Position numbers and translations under genes: made by a program. A DNA stretch of 8,213 nucleotides. Origin: Bacillota bacterium. GTDB lineage: Bacteria > Bacillota > Clostridia > Lachnospirales > Lachnospiraceae. Below are positions 1 to 4,858 of the stretch, in pieces; within the stretch, counting starts at the first letter, position 1; every line of letters begins with the position of its first letter. The DNA is taken from positions 1 through 8,213 of the forward strand of contig JAEWRS010000559.1 of the NCBI GenBank assembly GCA_023398855.1. The letters run 5' to 3'. The notes under the pieces are model-generated. The model had not been told where the DNA came from. It saw nothing but the letters and a program-made list of their open reading frames with translations, and searched no databases.

Positions 1-1119
1 GATTTTGCCCTGCGCAGAGGGAAGCCGGAAAACCTGCTCCCTCTTTGGGTGGCTGATATGGATTTTAAAGTATGCGAAAAAGTCTTAGAAGCCCTTCATG
101 AGAGGGTAGATCATGGGATTTTCGGCTACAGTGAGGTTCAGGAGGAATATTTTGAAGCAGTCCGGGACTGGATGGAAACAAAGCATCACTGGAAGGTGGA
201 AAGCAGCTGGCTGGTTAAAACGCCTGGGGTTGTATTTGCTTTAGCCATGGCAGTCCAGGCTTTTACAGATCCAGGTGATGGAGTCATGATCCAGAAGCCT
301 GTGTATTATCCGTTCAGCGAAGTCATTAAGGATAATGGCAGGAGCATTGTGGACAATACACTGTATCTTGGGGAAGACGGCAGGTATCATATGGATTTAG
401 AGGATTTTGAACGGAAAGCGGAGCAATACCATATCAAGTTATTTTTATTGTGCAATCCCCACAATCCGGTAGGAAGGGCATGGACCAGGGAAGAACTGGA
501 ACGTCTGGGAGAAATCTGTATCCGCAGGGACATTATAGTGGTCAGTGATGAGATCCACCAGGATTTTGTGTTCAAGGGAGAACATCTGGTATTTGCCGGC
601 TTAAGTGAAGAACTGAAAAACAGGACCATTACCTGTACTTCTCCAAGCAAGACCTTTAATCTGGCCGGTTTACAGATTTCCAATATCTTTATTGCCAGCC
701 AGCAGCTAAGGAGAAGGTTTCGCAGACAGGTGGGTGCATCTGGATACAGCCAGCTTAACACCCTGGGCCTGACAGCATGTGAGGCTGCATACCGCTATGG
801 AGGGGAATGGCATCACCAGCTTATGGAGTACTTAAGAGGAAACATCGCTTATGTACAGAGGTTTTTAAAGGAAAAGATACCAGCCATTTCATTCATAGAA
901 CCGGAAGGCACTTACCTGGTGTGGCTGGATTTGCGGAGGCTAGGTCTGACGGAAGAGGAAAGGGAAGACCTGATCATAAAAAAGGCAGGGCTTTGGCTTG
1001 ACAGCGGGGCAATGTTTGGTCCGGCTGGAGAGGGATTTGAAAGGATTAACATCGCATGTCCCTTGTCCGTTTTAATACAAGCTATGGAGAGCCTGAAGCT
1101 GGCTGTTGATGGAATGTAA
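1..1119 (+). CDS. malY: MalY/PatB-family PLP-dependent C-S lyase / aminotransferase, 5'-truncated by window edge
   Basis: Pyridoxal-phosphate enzyme of fold type I, class I/II aminotransferase superfamily, MalY/PatB branch. Members cleave cystathionine or cysteine (beta C-S lyase), linking methionine and cysteine pools in the cytosol. The frame is open from base 1: the codons before the ATG at 58 read LPLWVADMDF, the conserved N-terminal motif of this family, so the gene starts upstream and roughly 15-20 residues are missing. Visible hallmarks are the NPHNPVGR loop (from about base 454), SDEIH with the cofactor-binding Asp at 547-549, and SPSKTFNLAG with the Schiff-base Lys at 649-651. A late RINIACP segment carries the Arg expected to bind the substrate carboxylate. 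It ends with TAA just before a strong terminator. Family is certain; whether it acts as a cystathionine beta-lyase, cysteine desulfhydrase or another aminotransferase is inferred. The sulfur-gene neighbourhood favours a C-S lyase. Confidence 0.9.
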   Translation, partial: DFALRRGKPENLLPLWVADMDFKVCEKVLEALHERVDHGIFGYSEVQEEYFEAVRDWMETKHHWKVESSWLVKTPGVVFALAMAVQAFTDPGDGVMIQKPVYYPFSEVIKDNGRSIVDNTLYLGEDGRYHMDLEDFERKAEQYHIKLFLLCNPHNPVGRAWTREELERLGEICIRRDIIVVSDEIHQDFVFKGEHLVFAGLSEELKNRTITCTSPSKTFNLAGLQISNIFIASQQLRRRFRRQVGASGYSQLNTLGLTACEAAYRYGGEWHHQLMEYLRGNIAYVQRFLKEKIPAISFIEPEGTYLVWLDLRRLGLTEEEREDLIIKKAGLWLDSGAMFGPAGEGFERINIACPLSVLIQAMESLKLAVDGM

Positions 1120-1162
1120 GAGCCTGCAAAAGCATGATGCTTTGCAGGCTCCTGCATTTTTT
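1120..1162 (+). terminator. Rho-independent terminator of the MalY/PatB gene
   Basis: A perfect 11-bp stem, GAGCCTGCAAA (1120-1130) with TTTGCAGGCTC (1141-1151), encloses a 10-nt loop. It is followed within 5 nt by a run of six T (1157-1162). It begins at the base directly after the stop codon. On the minus strand the stem is not followed by a T-run, so it serves mainly the plus-strand gene, although it also lies just beyond the end of the convergent rubrerythrin gene. Confidence 0.9.
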
Positions 1163-1179
1163 ATGGCTTTCCATTGTTC

Positions 1180-1773
1180 TTATTTTCCGAAAGGGGAATC
1201 CTCTGTGCGGACAAAGAACCCCTGATTATGGCTGCAGACAGGGCAGACTTTAGGAGCCTTGGCACCTTTGTGGACGTGGCCGCAGTTTAAGCAGATATAT
1301 TCCGTAGGCGTATCATTTTCAAACAGTTTATTATCCTGAACCAGCTGGGCGTACCGGGAAAAACGCTGGCTGTGTATCTGTTCTATCTCTGCAATCATAT
1401 AAAAGGAATTAGCAATATGGGTAAATCCTTCTTCCTTAGCTTTGTCCCCAAAGGATTTGTAAATGGTATCATGTTCAGCGGCTTCATGGGCAGAGGAAAG
1501 CTGCAAAAGCTCCACAAGATTATTGGAATTGTCAATGGGATAATTGGCGCTTATGGAAATTACCTGTCCATGGAACTCTCTTAAGTGATTGTAGAATATT
1601 TCCCCATGCTCTTTCTCCTGGCTCCCGGTATAATGGAAAAGCCAGTACAAAACCTGGAGATTCTGATTCTTTGCCTGGGATGCTGCAAATTCATAACGCC
1701 GCCATGCCTGGCATTCCCCTGCAAAGGCTTTTAAAAGATTCTCTTTTGTCATGCTGTCTTTCAGTGTGACCAT
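1180..1773 (-). CDS. rbr: Rubrerythrin
   Basis: Non-haem iron peroxidase that reduces hydrogen peroxide in the cytosol of anaerobes, taking electrons through its rubredoxin-like domain. The 197 residues match the usual length of about 190-200. The N-terminal ferritin-like four-helix domain (about 1-145) carries the expected di-iron ligands: Glu20, Glu53 with His56 in QEKEH, Glu97 and Glu100 in HEAAEH, and Glu131/His134 in EIEQIH. The C-terminal domain (about 158-190) has two CxxC pairs, Cys161/164 and Cys177/180, for one FeS4 iron, in the classical order. The start at 1773 is supported by AGGAGG on the minus strand (plus-strand CCTCCT at 1782-1787), 8 nt upstream. It is monocistronic and convergent with the upstream lyase gene. 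A palindrome over its probable -10 suggests control by a peroxide- or metal-sensing repressor. Confidence 0.95.
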   Translation of the reverse strand: MVTLKDSMTKENLLKAFAGECQAWRRYEFAASQAKNQNLQVLYWLFHYTGSQEKEHGEIFYNHLREFHGQVISISANYPIDNSNNLVELLQLSSAHEAAEHDTIYKSFGDKAKEEGFTHIANSFYMIAEIEQIHSQRFSRYAQLVQDNKLFENDTPTEYICLNCGHVHKGAKAPKVCPVCSHNQGFFVRTEDSPFGK

Positions 1774-1819
1774 TTTGTATTCCTCCTAATTGTGTTTGCC
1801 ATTAGTGTTGCCAGATTTA

Positions 1820-1835
1820 TTATGATCTATCATAA
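1820..1835. promoter_or_regulatory. Perfect inverted repeat over the rubrerythrin -10, possible PerR/Fur-family operator
   Basis: TTATGAT (1820-1826) and ATCATAA (1829-1835) are perfect inverted 7-bp arms separated by two bases. They overlap the predicted minus-strand -10 hexamer and start site. PerR boxes have the form TTATAAT-N-ATTATAA with a one-base spacer; this one differs by a G/C pair in each arm and a two-base spacer. PerR control of rubrerythrins is known in clostridia. Assignment to PerR is inference; Fur, another dimeric repressor, or a simple hairpin are alternatives. Confidence 0.45.
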
Positions 1836-1857
1836 AAAGTGGAATAAATGGAACCAA
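1829..1857 (-). promoter_or_regulatory. Probable sigma-A-type promoter for rubrerythrin
   Basis: On the minus strand TTGGTT (plus-strand positions 1852-1857) is followed after exactly 17 nt by TATGAT (1829-1834), which matches the -10 consensus in five of six positions. The -35 matches only in its first three bases. The predicted transcript would start near 1822, leaving a leader of about 50 nt before the ATG. This is a prediction from spacing and motif only. Confidence 0.5.
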
Positions 1858-1922
1858 TGGATAGAAAATCAGAAGTATGATAATGGTCTGAAAAAAAGGA
1901 TTGATAAAATTTAAAAAAAGTA

Positions 1923-1954
1923 TTGACACATTTCTGTGAGTGTATTAATATAAT
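1923..1954 (+). promoter_or_regulatory. Probable promoter of the leader-cysK transcription unit
   Basis: A consensus -35, TTGACA, lies at 1923-1928, directly after an A-rich tract (1908-1920) that could act as an UP element. A consensus -10, TATAAT, lies at 1949-1954, but the spacer is then 20 nt, longer than ideal. The weaker hexamer TAATAT at 1947-1952 gives 18 nt. The transcript would start around 1960, about 45 nt before the leader ORF. Confidence 0.55.
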
Positions 1955-1966
1955 TATAACATATAA

Positions 1967-1985
1967 ACCTATTAAACATATAGGT
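1967..1985. promoter_or_regulatory. Inverted repeat ACCTAT-N7-ATAGGT at the predicted start of the leader-cysK transcript
   Basis: ACCTAT (1967-1972) and ATAGGT (1980-1985) form a 6-bp inverted repeat with a 7-nt spacer just downstream of the predicted -10. The 8-mer AAACCTAT (1965-1972) recurs at 3293-3300 near the predicted start of the second sulfur operon, where it is followed directly by AGG. Possible roles are an operator for a dimeric repressor (a CymR-like Rrf2 regulator would fit the pathway) or a 5'-end RNA hairpin. No regulator gene is visible in the window. Confidence 0.35.
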
Positions 1986-2005
1986 AATGAAAAGGAGTGA
2001 CTGCA

Positions 2006-2101
2006 ATGATTATGGCTAAGACAGAAAAGAATCACAAATTTTATAATGACAGATGTTGCTGCCTGCCTGTATGTATGGATTATAACAGGGTTTTGTTGTA
2101 A
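2006..2101 (+). CDS. Polycysteine leader peptide upstream of cysK (31 aa)
   Basis: Short ORF below usual gene-calling limits. AAAGGAG (1991-1997) lies 8 nt before ATG 2006, a very good ribosome binding site; the in-frame ATG at 2012 is an alternative. The peptide has Cys at residues 17, 18, 19 and 23 (RCCCLPVC), encoded TGT TGC TGC (2054-2062) and TGT (2072-2074), and stops at TAA 2099-2101. Four Cys in 31 residues stands out because the cysK product downstream has none. It lies between a promoter and an intrinsic terminator, all ahead of a cysteine biosynthesis gene. I infer that it is a control peptide: the Cys codons would slow ribosomes when Cys-tRNA is scarce. A small metal-binding peptide is an alternative. 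I know no named family for it. Confidence 0.75.
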   Translation: MIMAKTEKNHKFYNDRCCCLPVCMDYNRVLL

Positions 2102-2122
2102 TGCTTATTATGATACCTGACA

Positions 2123-2155
2123 GCTTTGGATATGATAAGTTTTCATATTTTAAGC
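2123..2155 (+). promoter_or_regulatory. Hairpin between leader stop codon and attenuator terminator
   Basis: GCTT (2123-2126) pairs with AAGC (2152-2155). After one mismatch, bases 2128-2135 pair with 2143-2150, including the perfect 6-bp ATATGA/TCATAT stem, around a 7-nt loop. It sits 21 nt after the leader stop and 9 nt before the terminator stem. It may be a pause or spacing element of the attenuator; its role is not shown by sequence alone. Confidence 0.45.
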
Positions 2156-2164
2156 GAAGTACAC

Positions 2165-2198
2165 GAACAGGTGCCGTAATTGGCGGCTGTTCTTTTTT
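2165..2198 (+). terminator. Intrinsic terminator (putative attenuator) between polycysteine leader and cysK
   Basis: GAACAG (2165-2170) pairs with CTGTTC (2187-2192). After one G-G mismatch the stem continues with a T-G wobble and GCC/GGC (2173-2175 with 2182-2184), closing a 6-nt loop at 2176-2181. Six T follow at once (2193-2198). No complete gene ends here except the 31-codon leader, and the cysK start lies 56 nt downstream. A terminator in this position is expected to regulate read-through into cysK. No clear competing antiterminator was found by eye; the best short match is ACCTG (2115-2119) with CAGGT (2168-2172). Confidence 0.8.
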
Positions 2199-2254
2199 GT
2201 TAATGAACCTAATAAAGATCAAATAAAAATCATATAAAAACGGAGGGAAAGAAT

Positions 2255-3187
2255 ATGGGAACAATTAAAGAAAGCGCAGTAGAGCTTATTGGTGGAACAC
2301 CGATGCTTAAATTAAACAGGTACAGTGCAAAAGAGGGGATAAAAGGTGTGACCCTTTTAGCAAAACTGGAATACCTAAATCCGGCCGGTTCAGTAAAAGA
2401 CAGGATCGCTCTTGCTATGATTGAGGATGCAGAAGAAAAAGGTATCTTAAAGGCCGGTTCAACCATTATTGAGCCGACATCTGGAAATACTGGGATTGGT
2501 TTGGCGGCTGTAGCGGCAGCCAAGGGATACCGGACGGTCCTTACCCTTCCGGACACCATGAGTGTGGAGCGGAGAAACCTGTTAAAGGCCTATGGGGCAG
2601 AACTGGAATTGACTGAGGGAGCAAAGGGAATGAAAGGTGCCATTGAGAAAGCGGAAGAGCTGAAAGCAAGTATCCCTGGCTCCGTTATTCTGGGGCAGTT
2701 TGTAAACCCGGCCAATCCCAAGGTGCACAAGGAAACCACTGGTCCGGAAATATGGGACCAGACAGGTGGGGATGTGGATATTTTTGTTGCAGGTGTAGGT
2801 ACGGGCGGTACGATTACAGGTGTAGGGGAATATTTAAAAGAAAAGAAACCAGGTGTCAAAATCGTAGCTGTAGAGCCGGCAAGCAGCCCAGTGCTTTCTG
2901 GAGGAAAACCAGGTCCTCACAAAATTCAGGGAATCGGCGCTGGATTTGTTCCCGAAGTGCTGAATACCGGAATTTACGATGAGATCATTGCCATTGAGAA
3001 TGAGGCAGCATTTGAGGAGGGAAAGGCTTTTGCAGTATCAGAAGGAATTTTAATAGGAATCTCATCCGGCGCTGCATTAAAGGCAGCGAAACAACTGGCA
3101 GATAGGCCGGAAAACAAGGGGAAGACCATTGTGGTCCTGCTTCCTGACTCCGGTGACCGGTATTTGTCAACTCCTTTATTCTCATAA
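2255..3187 (+). CDS. cysK: Cysteine synthase A (O-acetylserine sulfhydrylase)
   Basis: Makes L-cysteine from O-acetylserine and sulfide with pyridoxal phosphate in the cytosol, the last step of assimilatory cysteine synthesis. The 310 residues are the normal length for CysK. Hallmarks: Schiff-base Lys48 in NPAGSVKDR, the substrate-binding PTSGNTG loop at 74-80, the phosphate-binding GTGGT loop at 182-186, KIQGIGAGF at 223-231, and [10 protein letters not shown] near the C terminus with the Ser that contacts the pyridine nitrogen. Cystathionine beta-synthase-like relatives are less likely because the protein has no extra N- or C-terminal domain. The start is fixed by GGAGG (2242-2246), 8 nt before ATG. 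The protein contains no cysteine, fitting synthesis under cysteine shortage. It lies downstream of the polycysteine leader and terminator and is followed by its own terminator, so it appears monocistronic. Confidence 0.96.
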   Translation: MGTIKESAVELIGGTPMLKLNRYSAKEGIKGVTLLAKLEYLNPAGSVKDRIALAMIEDAEEKGILKAGSTIIEPTSGNTGIGLAAVAAAKGYRTVLTLPDTMSVERRNLLKAYGAELELTEGAKGMKGAIEKAEELKASIPGSVILGQFVNPANPKVHKETTGPEIWDQTGGDVDIFVAGVGTGGTITGVGEYLKEKKPGVKIVAVEPASSPVLSGGKPGPHKIQGIGAGFVPEVLNTGIYDEIIAIENEAAFEEGKAFAVSEGILIGISSGAALKAAKQLADRPENKGKTIVVLLPDSGDRYLSTPLFS

Positions 3188-3238
3188 GGACCTTGTTCTT
3201 GTACCTTCTGAAAATAAAATGACTGGTGGTTTGGTTAG

Positions 3239-3279
3239 CAGCTGGTTATAAGATAATCTTATTGCCAGCTGTATTTTTT
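3239..3279 (+). terminator. Rho-independent terminator of cysK
   Basis: CAGCTGG (3239-3245) pairs with CCAGCTG (3265-3271). After a T-G wobble and a T-T mismatch the stem continues with ATAAGA/TCTTAT (3248-3253 with 3257-3262) around a TAA loop. TA and then six T (3274-3279) follow. It lies 51 nt after the cysK stop. The -35-like TTGCCA of the next unit (3262-3267) falls inside its 3' arm. Confidence 0.9.
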
Positions 3280-3303
3280 ATATATTATACAAAAACCTAT
3301 AGG
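3262..3303 (+). promoter_or_regulatory. Possible promoter and AAACCTAT box of the second leader-operon
   Basis: TTGCCA (3262-3267) lies 15 nt before TATTAT (3283-3288). Both hexamers are reasonable, although the spacer is short. AAACCTAT (3293-3300) followed by AGG, with the palindrome CCTATAGG at 3296-3303, lies just downstream. The same AAACCTAT 8-mer occurs at the matching place ahead of the cysK leader. A start near 3295 would leave about 60 nt before the leader ORF. The promoter hexamers are weak evidence; the shared box is directly visible. Confidence 0.35.
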
Positions 3304-3354
3304 AATGGTAAGATATCATTATAAGAAGCAGGAATACCTGGGAAGGAGCGAAAG

Positions 3355-3471
3355 ATGAATCAAGTGACTGGAAGGATGGAACAAATGTGTTGTTGCTGCA
3401 AATGCGTAAGGAATGGTCATGTTACTTGTGTCTTGAAGCCTGGAGCTCCTATGCATGGCGTTAATGTGTAG
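3355..3471 (+). CDS. Polycysteine leader peptide upstream of the M20-metNIQ operon (38 aa)
   Basis: Short ORF with an excellent ribosome binding site, GGAAGGAG (3341-3348), 6 nt before ATG. The peptide carries Cys at residues 12-15 and 17 (CCCCKC), encoded TGT TGT TGC TGC AAA TGC at 3388-3405, and another at 25 (3427-3429). It ends at TAG 3469-3471. Six Cys in 38 residues is far above the level in the structural genes downstream. An intrinsic terminator starts two bases after the stop. The sequence shows no similarity to the cysK leader beyond the Cys run, so the shared feature is the codon run and the layout, as in classical amino-acid attenuators. Inferred role: senses charged Cys-tRNA for a sulfur amino acid uptake operon. 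A metal-binding micropeptide is the alternative. Confidence 0.78.
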   Translation: MNQVTGRMEQMCCCCKCVRNGHVTCVLKPGAPMHGVNV

Positions 3472-3473
3472 AG

Positions 3474-3504
3474 AAGCAGGTGTCAGAGGGCATCTGCTTT
3501 TTTT
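3474..3504 (+). terminator. Intrinsic terminator (putative attenuator) after the second polycysteine leader
   Basis: An 11-bp stem, with two G-T wobbles, forms between 3474-3484 (AAGCAGGTGTC) and 3489-3499 (GGCATCTGCTT) around an AGAG loop. It runs into seven T at 3498-3504. It starts two bases after the leader stop codon and about 170 nt before the first structural gene, so its natural role is conditional termination of the operon. A ribosome releasing at the stop would sit over the 5' arm, so translation and folding must interact here. I found no convincing antiterminator; the Cys-codon segment 3398-3405 can pair with the 3' arm at seven of eight positions. Confidence 0.85.
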
Positions 3505-3535
3505 GTACTCAAATTTGGGAAAGAAGGAAGAACAT

Positions 3536-3607
3536 ATGGCAATAGCAGAGAGATTCGGAAAGGCAGCCGCCACACAAGCCATACAGGAACCGCATTGCGG
3601 ATTTTGA
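3536..3607 (+). CDS. Possible 23-aa small ORF between attenuator and M20 gene
   Basis: ATG 3536 is preceded by AAGAAGGAAG (3521-3530), a plausible ribosome binding site 5 nt away. It encodes 23 residues ending QEPHCGF, with one Cys close to the C terminus, then TGA. The last codons overlap a small hairpin, CCGC-ATT-GCGG (3590-3600), followed by ATTTTG, too weak to call a terminator. It could be a second control peptide, or chance. I do not recognise a family. The rest of the gap, 3608-3670, shows no clear promoter or strong structure. Confidence 0.3.
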   Translation: MAIAERFGKAAATQAIQEPHCGF

Positions 3608-3676
3608 TAATCAATGGAATTATGCAAAGCATCACTTGCTGTTATAAGCACTAAATTATGAAAGGTTGGATTGTTC

Positions 3677-4858
3677 ATGTCCCATGTTCCGTTTTACTAC
3701 CAGATTGCAGAAACATTTTATTGGTTTCACCAAAACCCTGAGCTCTCCTTTGAAGAATACGAGACAACTAGGAGGATCCGTGAGTTTTTAGAATATCACA
3801 AGGTCCATATCCTGGACCTGGATTTAAAAACAGGTTTGGTTGCAGAAATCCAAGGCGCAGACAGCGGGCCGGTCATAGCATTGCGCTGCGACATTGATGC
3901 CCTGCCTGTGCAGGAAGAAACCGGGCTGCCCTATGCCTCTGCCATAGCAGGAAAGATGCACGCCTGCGGCCACGACTTTCATACCGCTGTGATGCTGTAT
4001 GTGGCAAAAGTATTGCAGGAGCAGCGGGAGCACTTGCAGGGAAGAGTTAAAATCCTGTTTCAGCCCGCAGAGGAATCCTCTGTCGGCGCCCTGGAAGTGA
4101 TTAAAACAGGAGTGCTTGATGATGTTGACGGGATATACGGCCTGCATACTGATATCACGCTCCCAGTGGGAACCGTTGGAATTGTCTCCGGAAGCATCAC
4201 AGCCGCTGTTGACAGATTTACGGTTAAGCTTACAGGAAAAGGCACTCATGCGGCCCACCCTCAGGACGGAATAGATCCTGTACTCACTGCCTCACAAATT
4301 GTAACCCTTGCCCAAAGCATTGTCAGCCGGAATATTGATCCCTTTTCCCAGGGCCTGCTCAGCGTAACCCGGATCACAGCAGGAAATACGTGGAATGTGA
4401 TTCCCCAGACAGCGGAGCTTGAAGGAACCGTACGCACCATGGGCAGACATAACCGCAGGCTCATAGAAGAACGATTTCGCACCCTGGTTCAGCATGTTGC
4501 CCTGTCTCAGGGGGCTGCGGCAGAGATTCACTGGCTTGCAGGGCCGCCTGCTACAAATAACGCCATAAGCCTGGAACAGGTGGCAGCCACCATAGCCAAA
4601 GAACAGGGCTTAAAGGTCCAGACACCTTTGCCGTCTCTCGGCGGAGAGGATTTTGCCTTTTACCAGGAAAAAATCCCGGGCTTTTTCATCCGTATTGGCA
4701 CGGGAGAGTCCTGCCCCAACCATCATCCGAAGTTCCGGGTAGACACCAACGCGCTGGAACCGGCTGTTAATTATTTTGCAGCCCTGGCTCAAAGGACCCT
4801 TTCTGCCATAAAAAGCGGTGAATGGATTCCAGCAAAGGAGGAGAATTCCCATGATTGA
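3677..4858 (+). CDS. M20 (M20D) family amidohydrolase / N-acyl amino acid deacylase
   Basis: Metal-dependent hydrolase that removes acyl groups from N-acyl amino acids, expected in the cytosol. The 393 residues match the family. Catalytic domain motifs: RCDIDALP with Asp72/Asp74, MHACGHD with metal ligands Cys97 and His99, PAEE with Glu132/Glu133, GLHTD with His157, and a late GGEDFAF plus NHHPKF with His349/350. The lid/dimerisation domain begins around 178 with GKGTHAAHP. The ATG at 3677 is chosen; TTG at 3671 is two codons upstream in frame and better spaced from AAAGG (3661-3665), so the start is uncertain by two residues. It overlaps metN by 8 nt, so the genes are co-translated. In Bacillus subtilis, M20 enzymes of sulfur operons deacetylate N-acetylcysteine conjugates. 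Here the neighbours support N-acetyl- or S-substituted cysteine as substrate, but that is inference; hippurate or indole-acyl hydrolases are alternatives. Confidence 0.88.
   Translation: MSHVPFYYQIAETFYWFHQNPELSFEEYETTRRIREFLEYHKVHILDLDLKTGLVAEIQGADSGPVIALRCDIDALPVQEETGLPYASAIAGKMHACGHDFHTAVMLYVAKVLQEQREHLQGRVKILFQPAEESSVGALEVIKTGVLDDVDGIYGLHTDITLPVGTVGIVSGSITAAVDRFTVKLTGKGTHAAHPQDGIDPVLTASQIVTLAQSIVSRNIDPFSQGLLSVTRITAGNTWNVIPQTAELEGTVRTMGRHNRRLIEERFRTLVQHVALSQGAAAEIHWLAGPPATNNAISLEQVAATIAKEQGLKVQTPLPSLGGEDFAFYQEKIPGFFIRIGTGESCPNHHPKFRVDTNALEPAVNYFAALAQRTLSAIKSGEWIPAKEENSHD
4834..4843 (+). promoter_or_regulatory. Ribosome binding site that fixes the metN start
   Basis: AAAGGAGGAG lies 7 nt before ATG 4851, inside the end of the M20 gene. 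It rules out the upstream in-frame ATG at 4818, which lacks a ribosome binding site and would add eleven residues not found in MetN proteins. Confidence 0.85.

Noticed and set aside
387..761. Minus-strand ORF inside the MalY/PatB gene
   Set aside because: Shadow of a strongly conserved PLP enzyme on the other strand; composition is not protein-like.
2102..2254. Cysteine T-box riboswitch ahead of cysK
   Set aside because: No T-box consensus (AGGGTGG...ACCGCG type) and no long specifier stem is present. The leader before the terminator is short and contains a well-formed ORF.
1820..2264. Minus-strand ORFs of 71 and 82 codons in the intergenic region
   Set aside because: They lie across the cysK promoter, leader and terminator, are rich in Ile/Phe/Tyr from AT-rich DNA, and lack ribosome binding sites.
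2006..3471. The two Cys-rich micropeptides as metallothioneins, bacteriocins or radical-SAM substrates
   Set aside because: No export motif, no modification enzyme or transporter partner next to them, and no shared sequence beyond the Cys run. Placement before terminators and sulfur genes fits leader peptides better.
3304..3676. SAM (S-box) riboswitch ahead of the uptake operon
   Set aside because: No four-way junction core or typical conserved S-box segments recognised. The space is occupied by the leader ORF and terminator.
3319..3678. Minus-strand 119-codon ORF opposite the second leader
   Set aside because: No ribosome binding site and no recognisable protein. It runs antiparallel across a promoter, leader ORF and terminator, so it is a chance open frame.
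4818..4850. Upstream ATG start for metN
   Set aside because: It lies within the M20 gene without a ribosome binding site; the strong AAAGGAGGAG before ATG 4851 fits MetN N termini.
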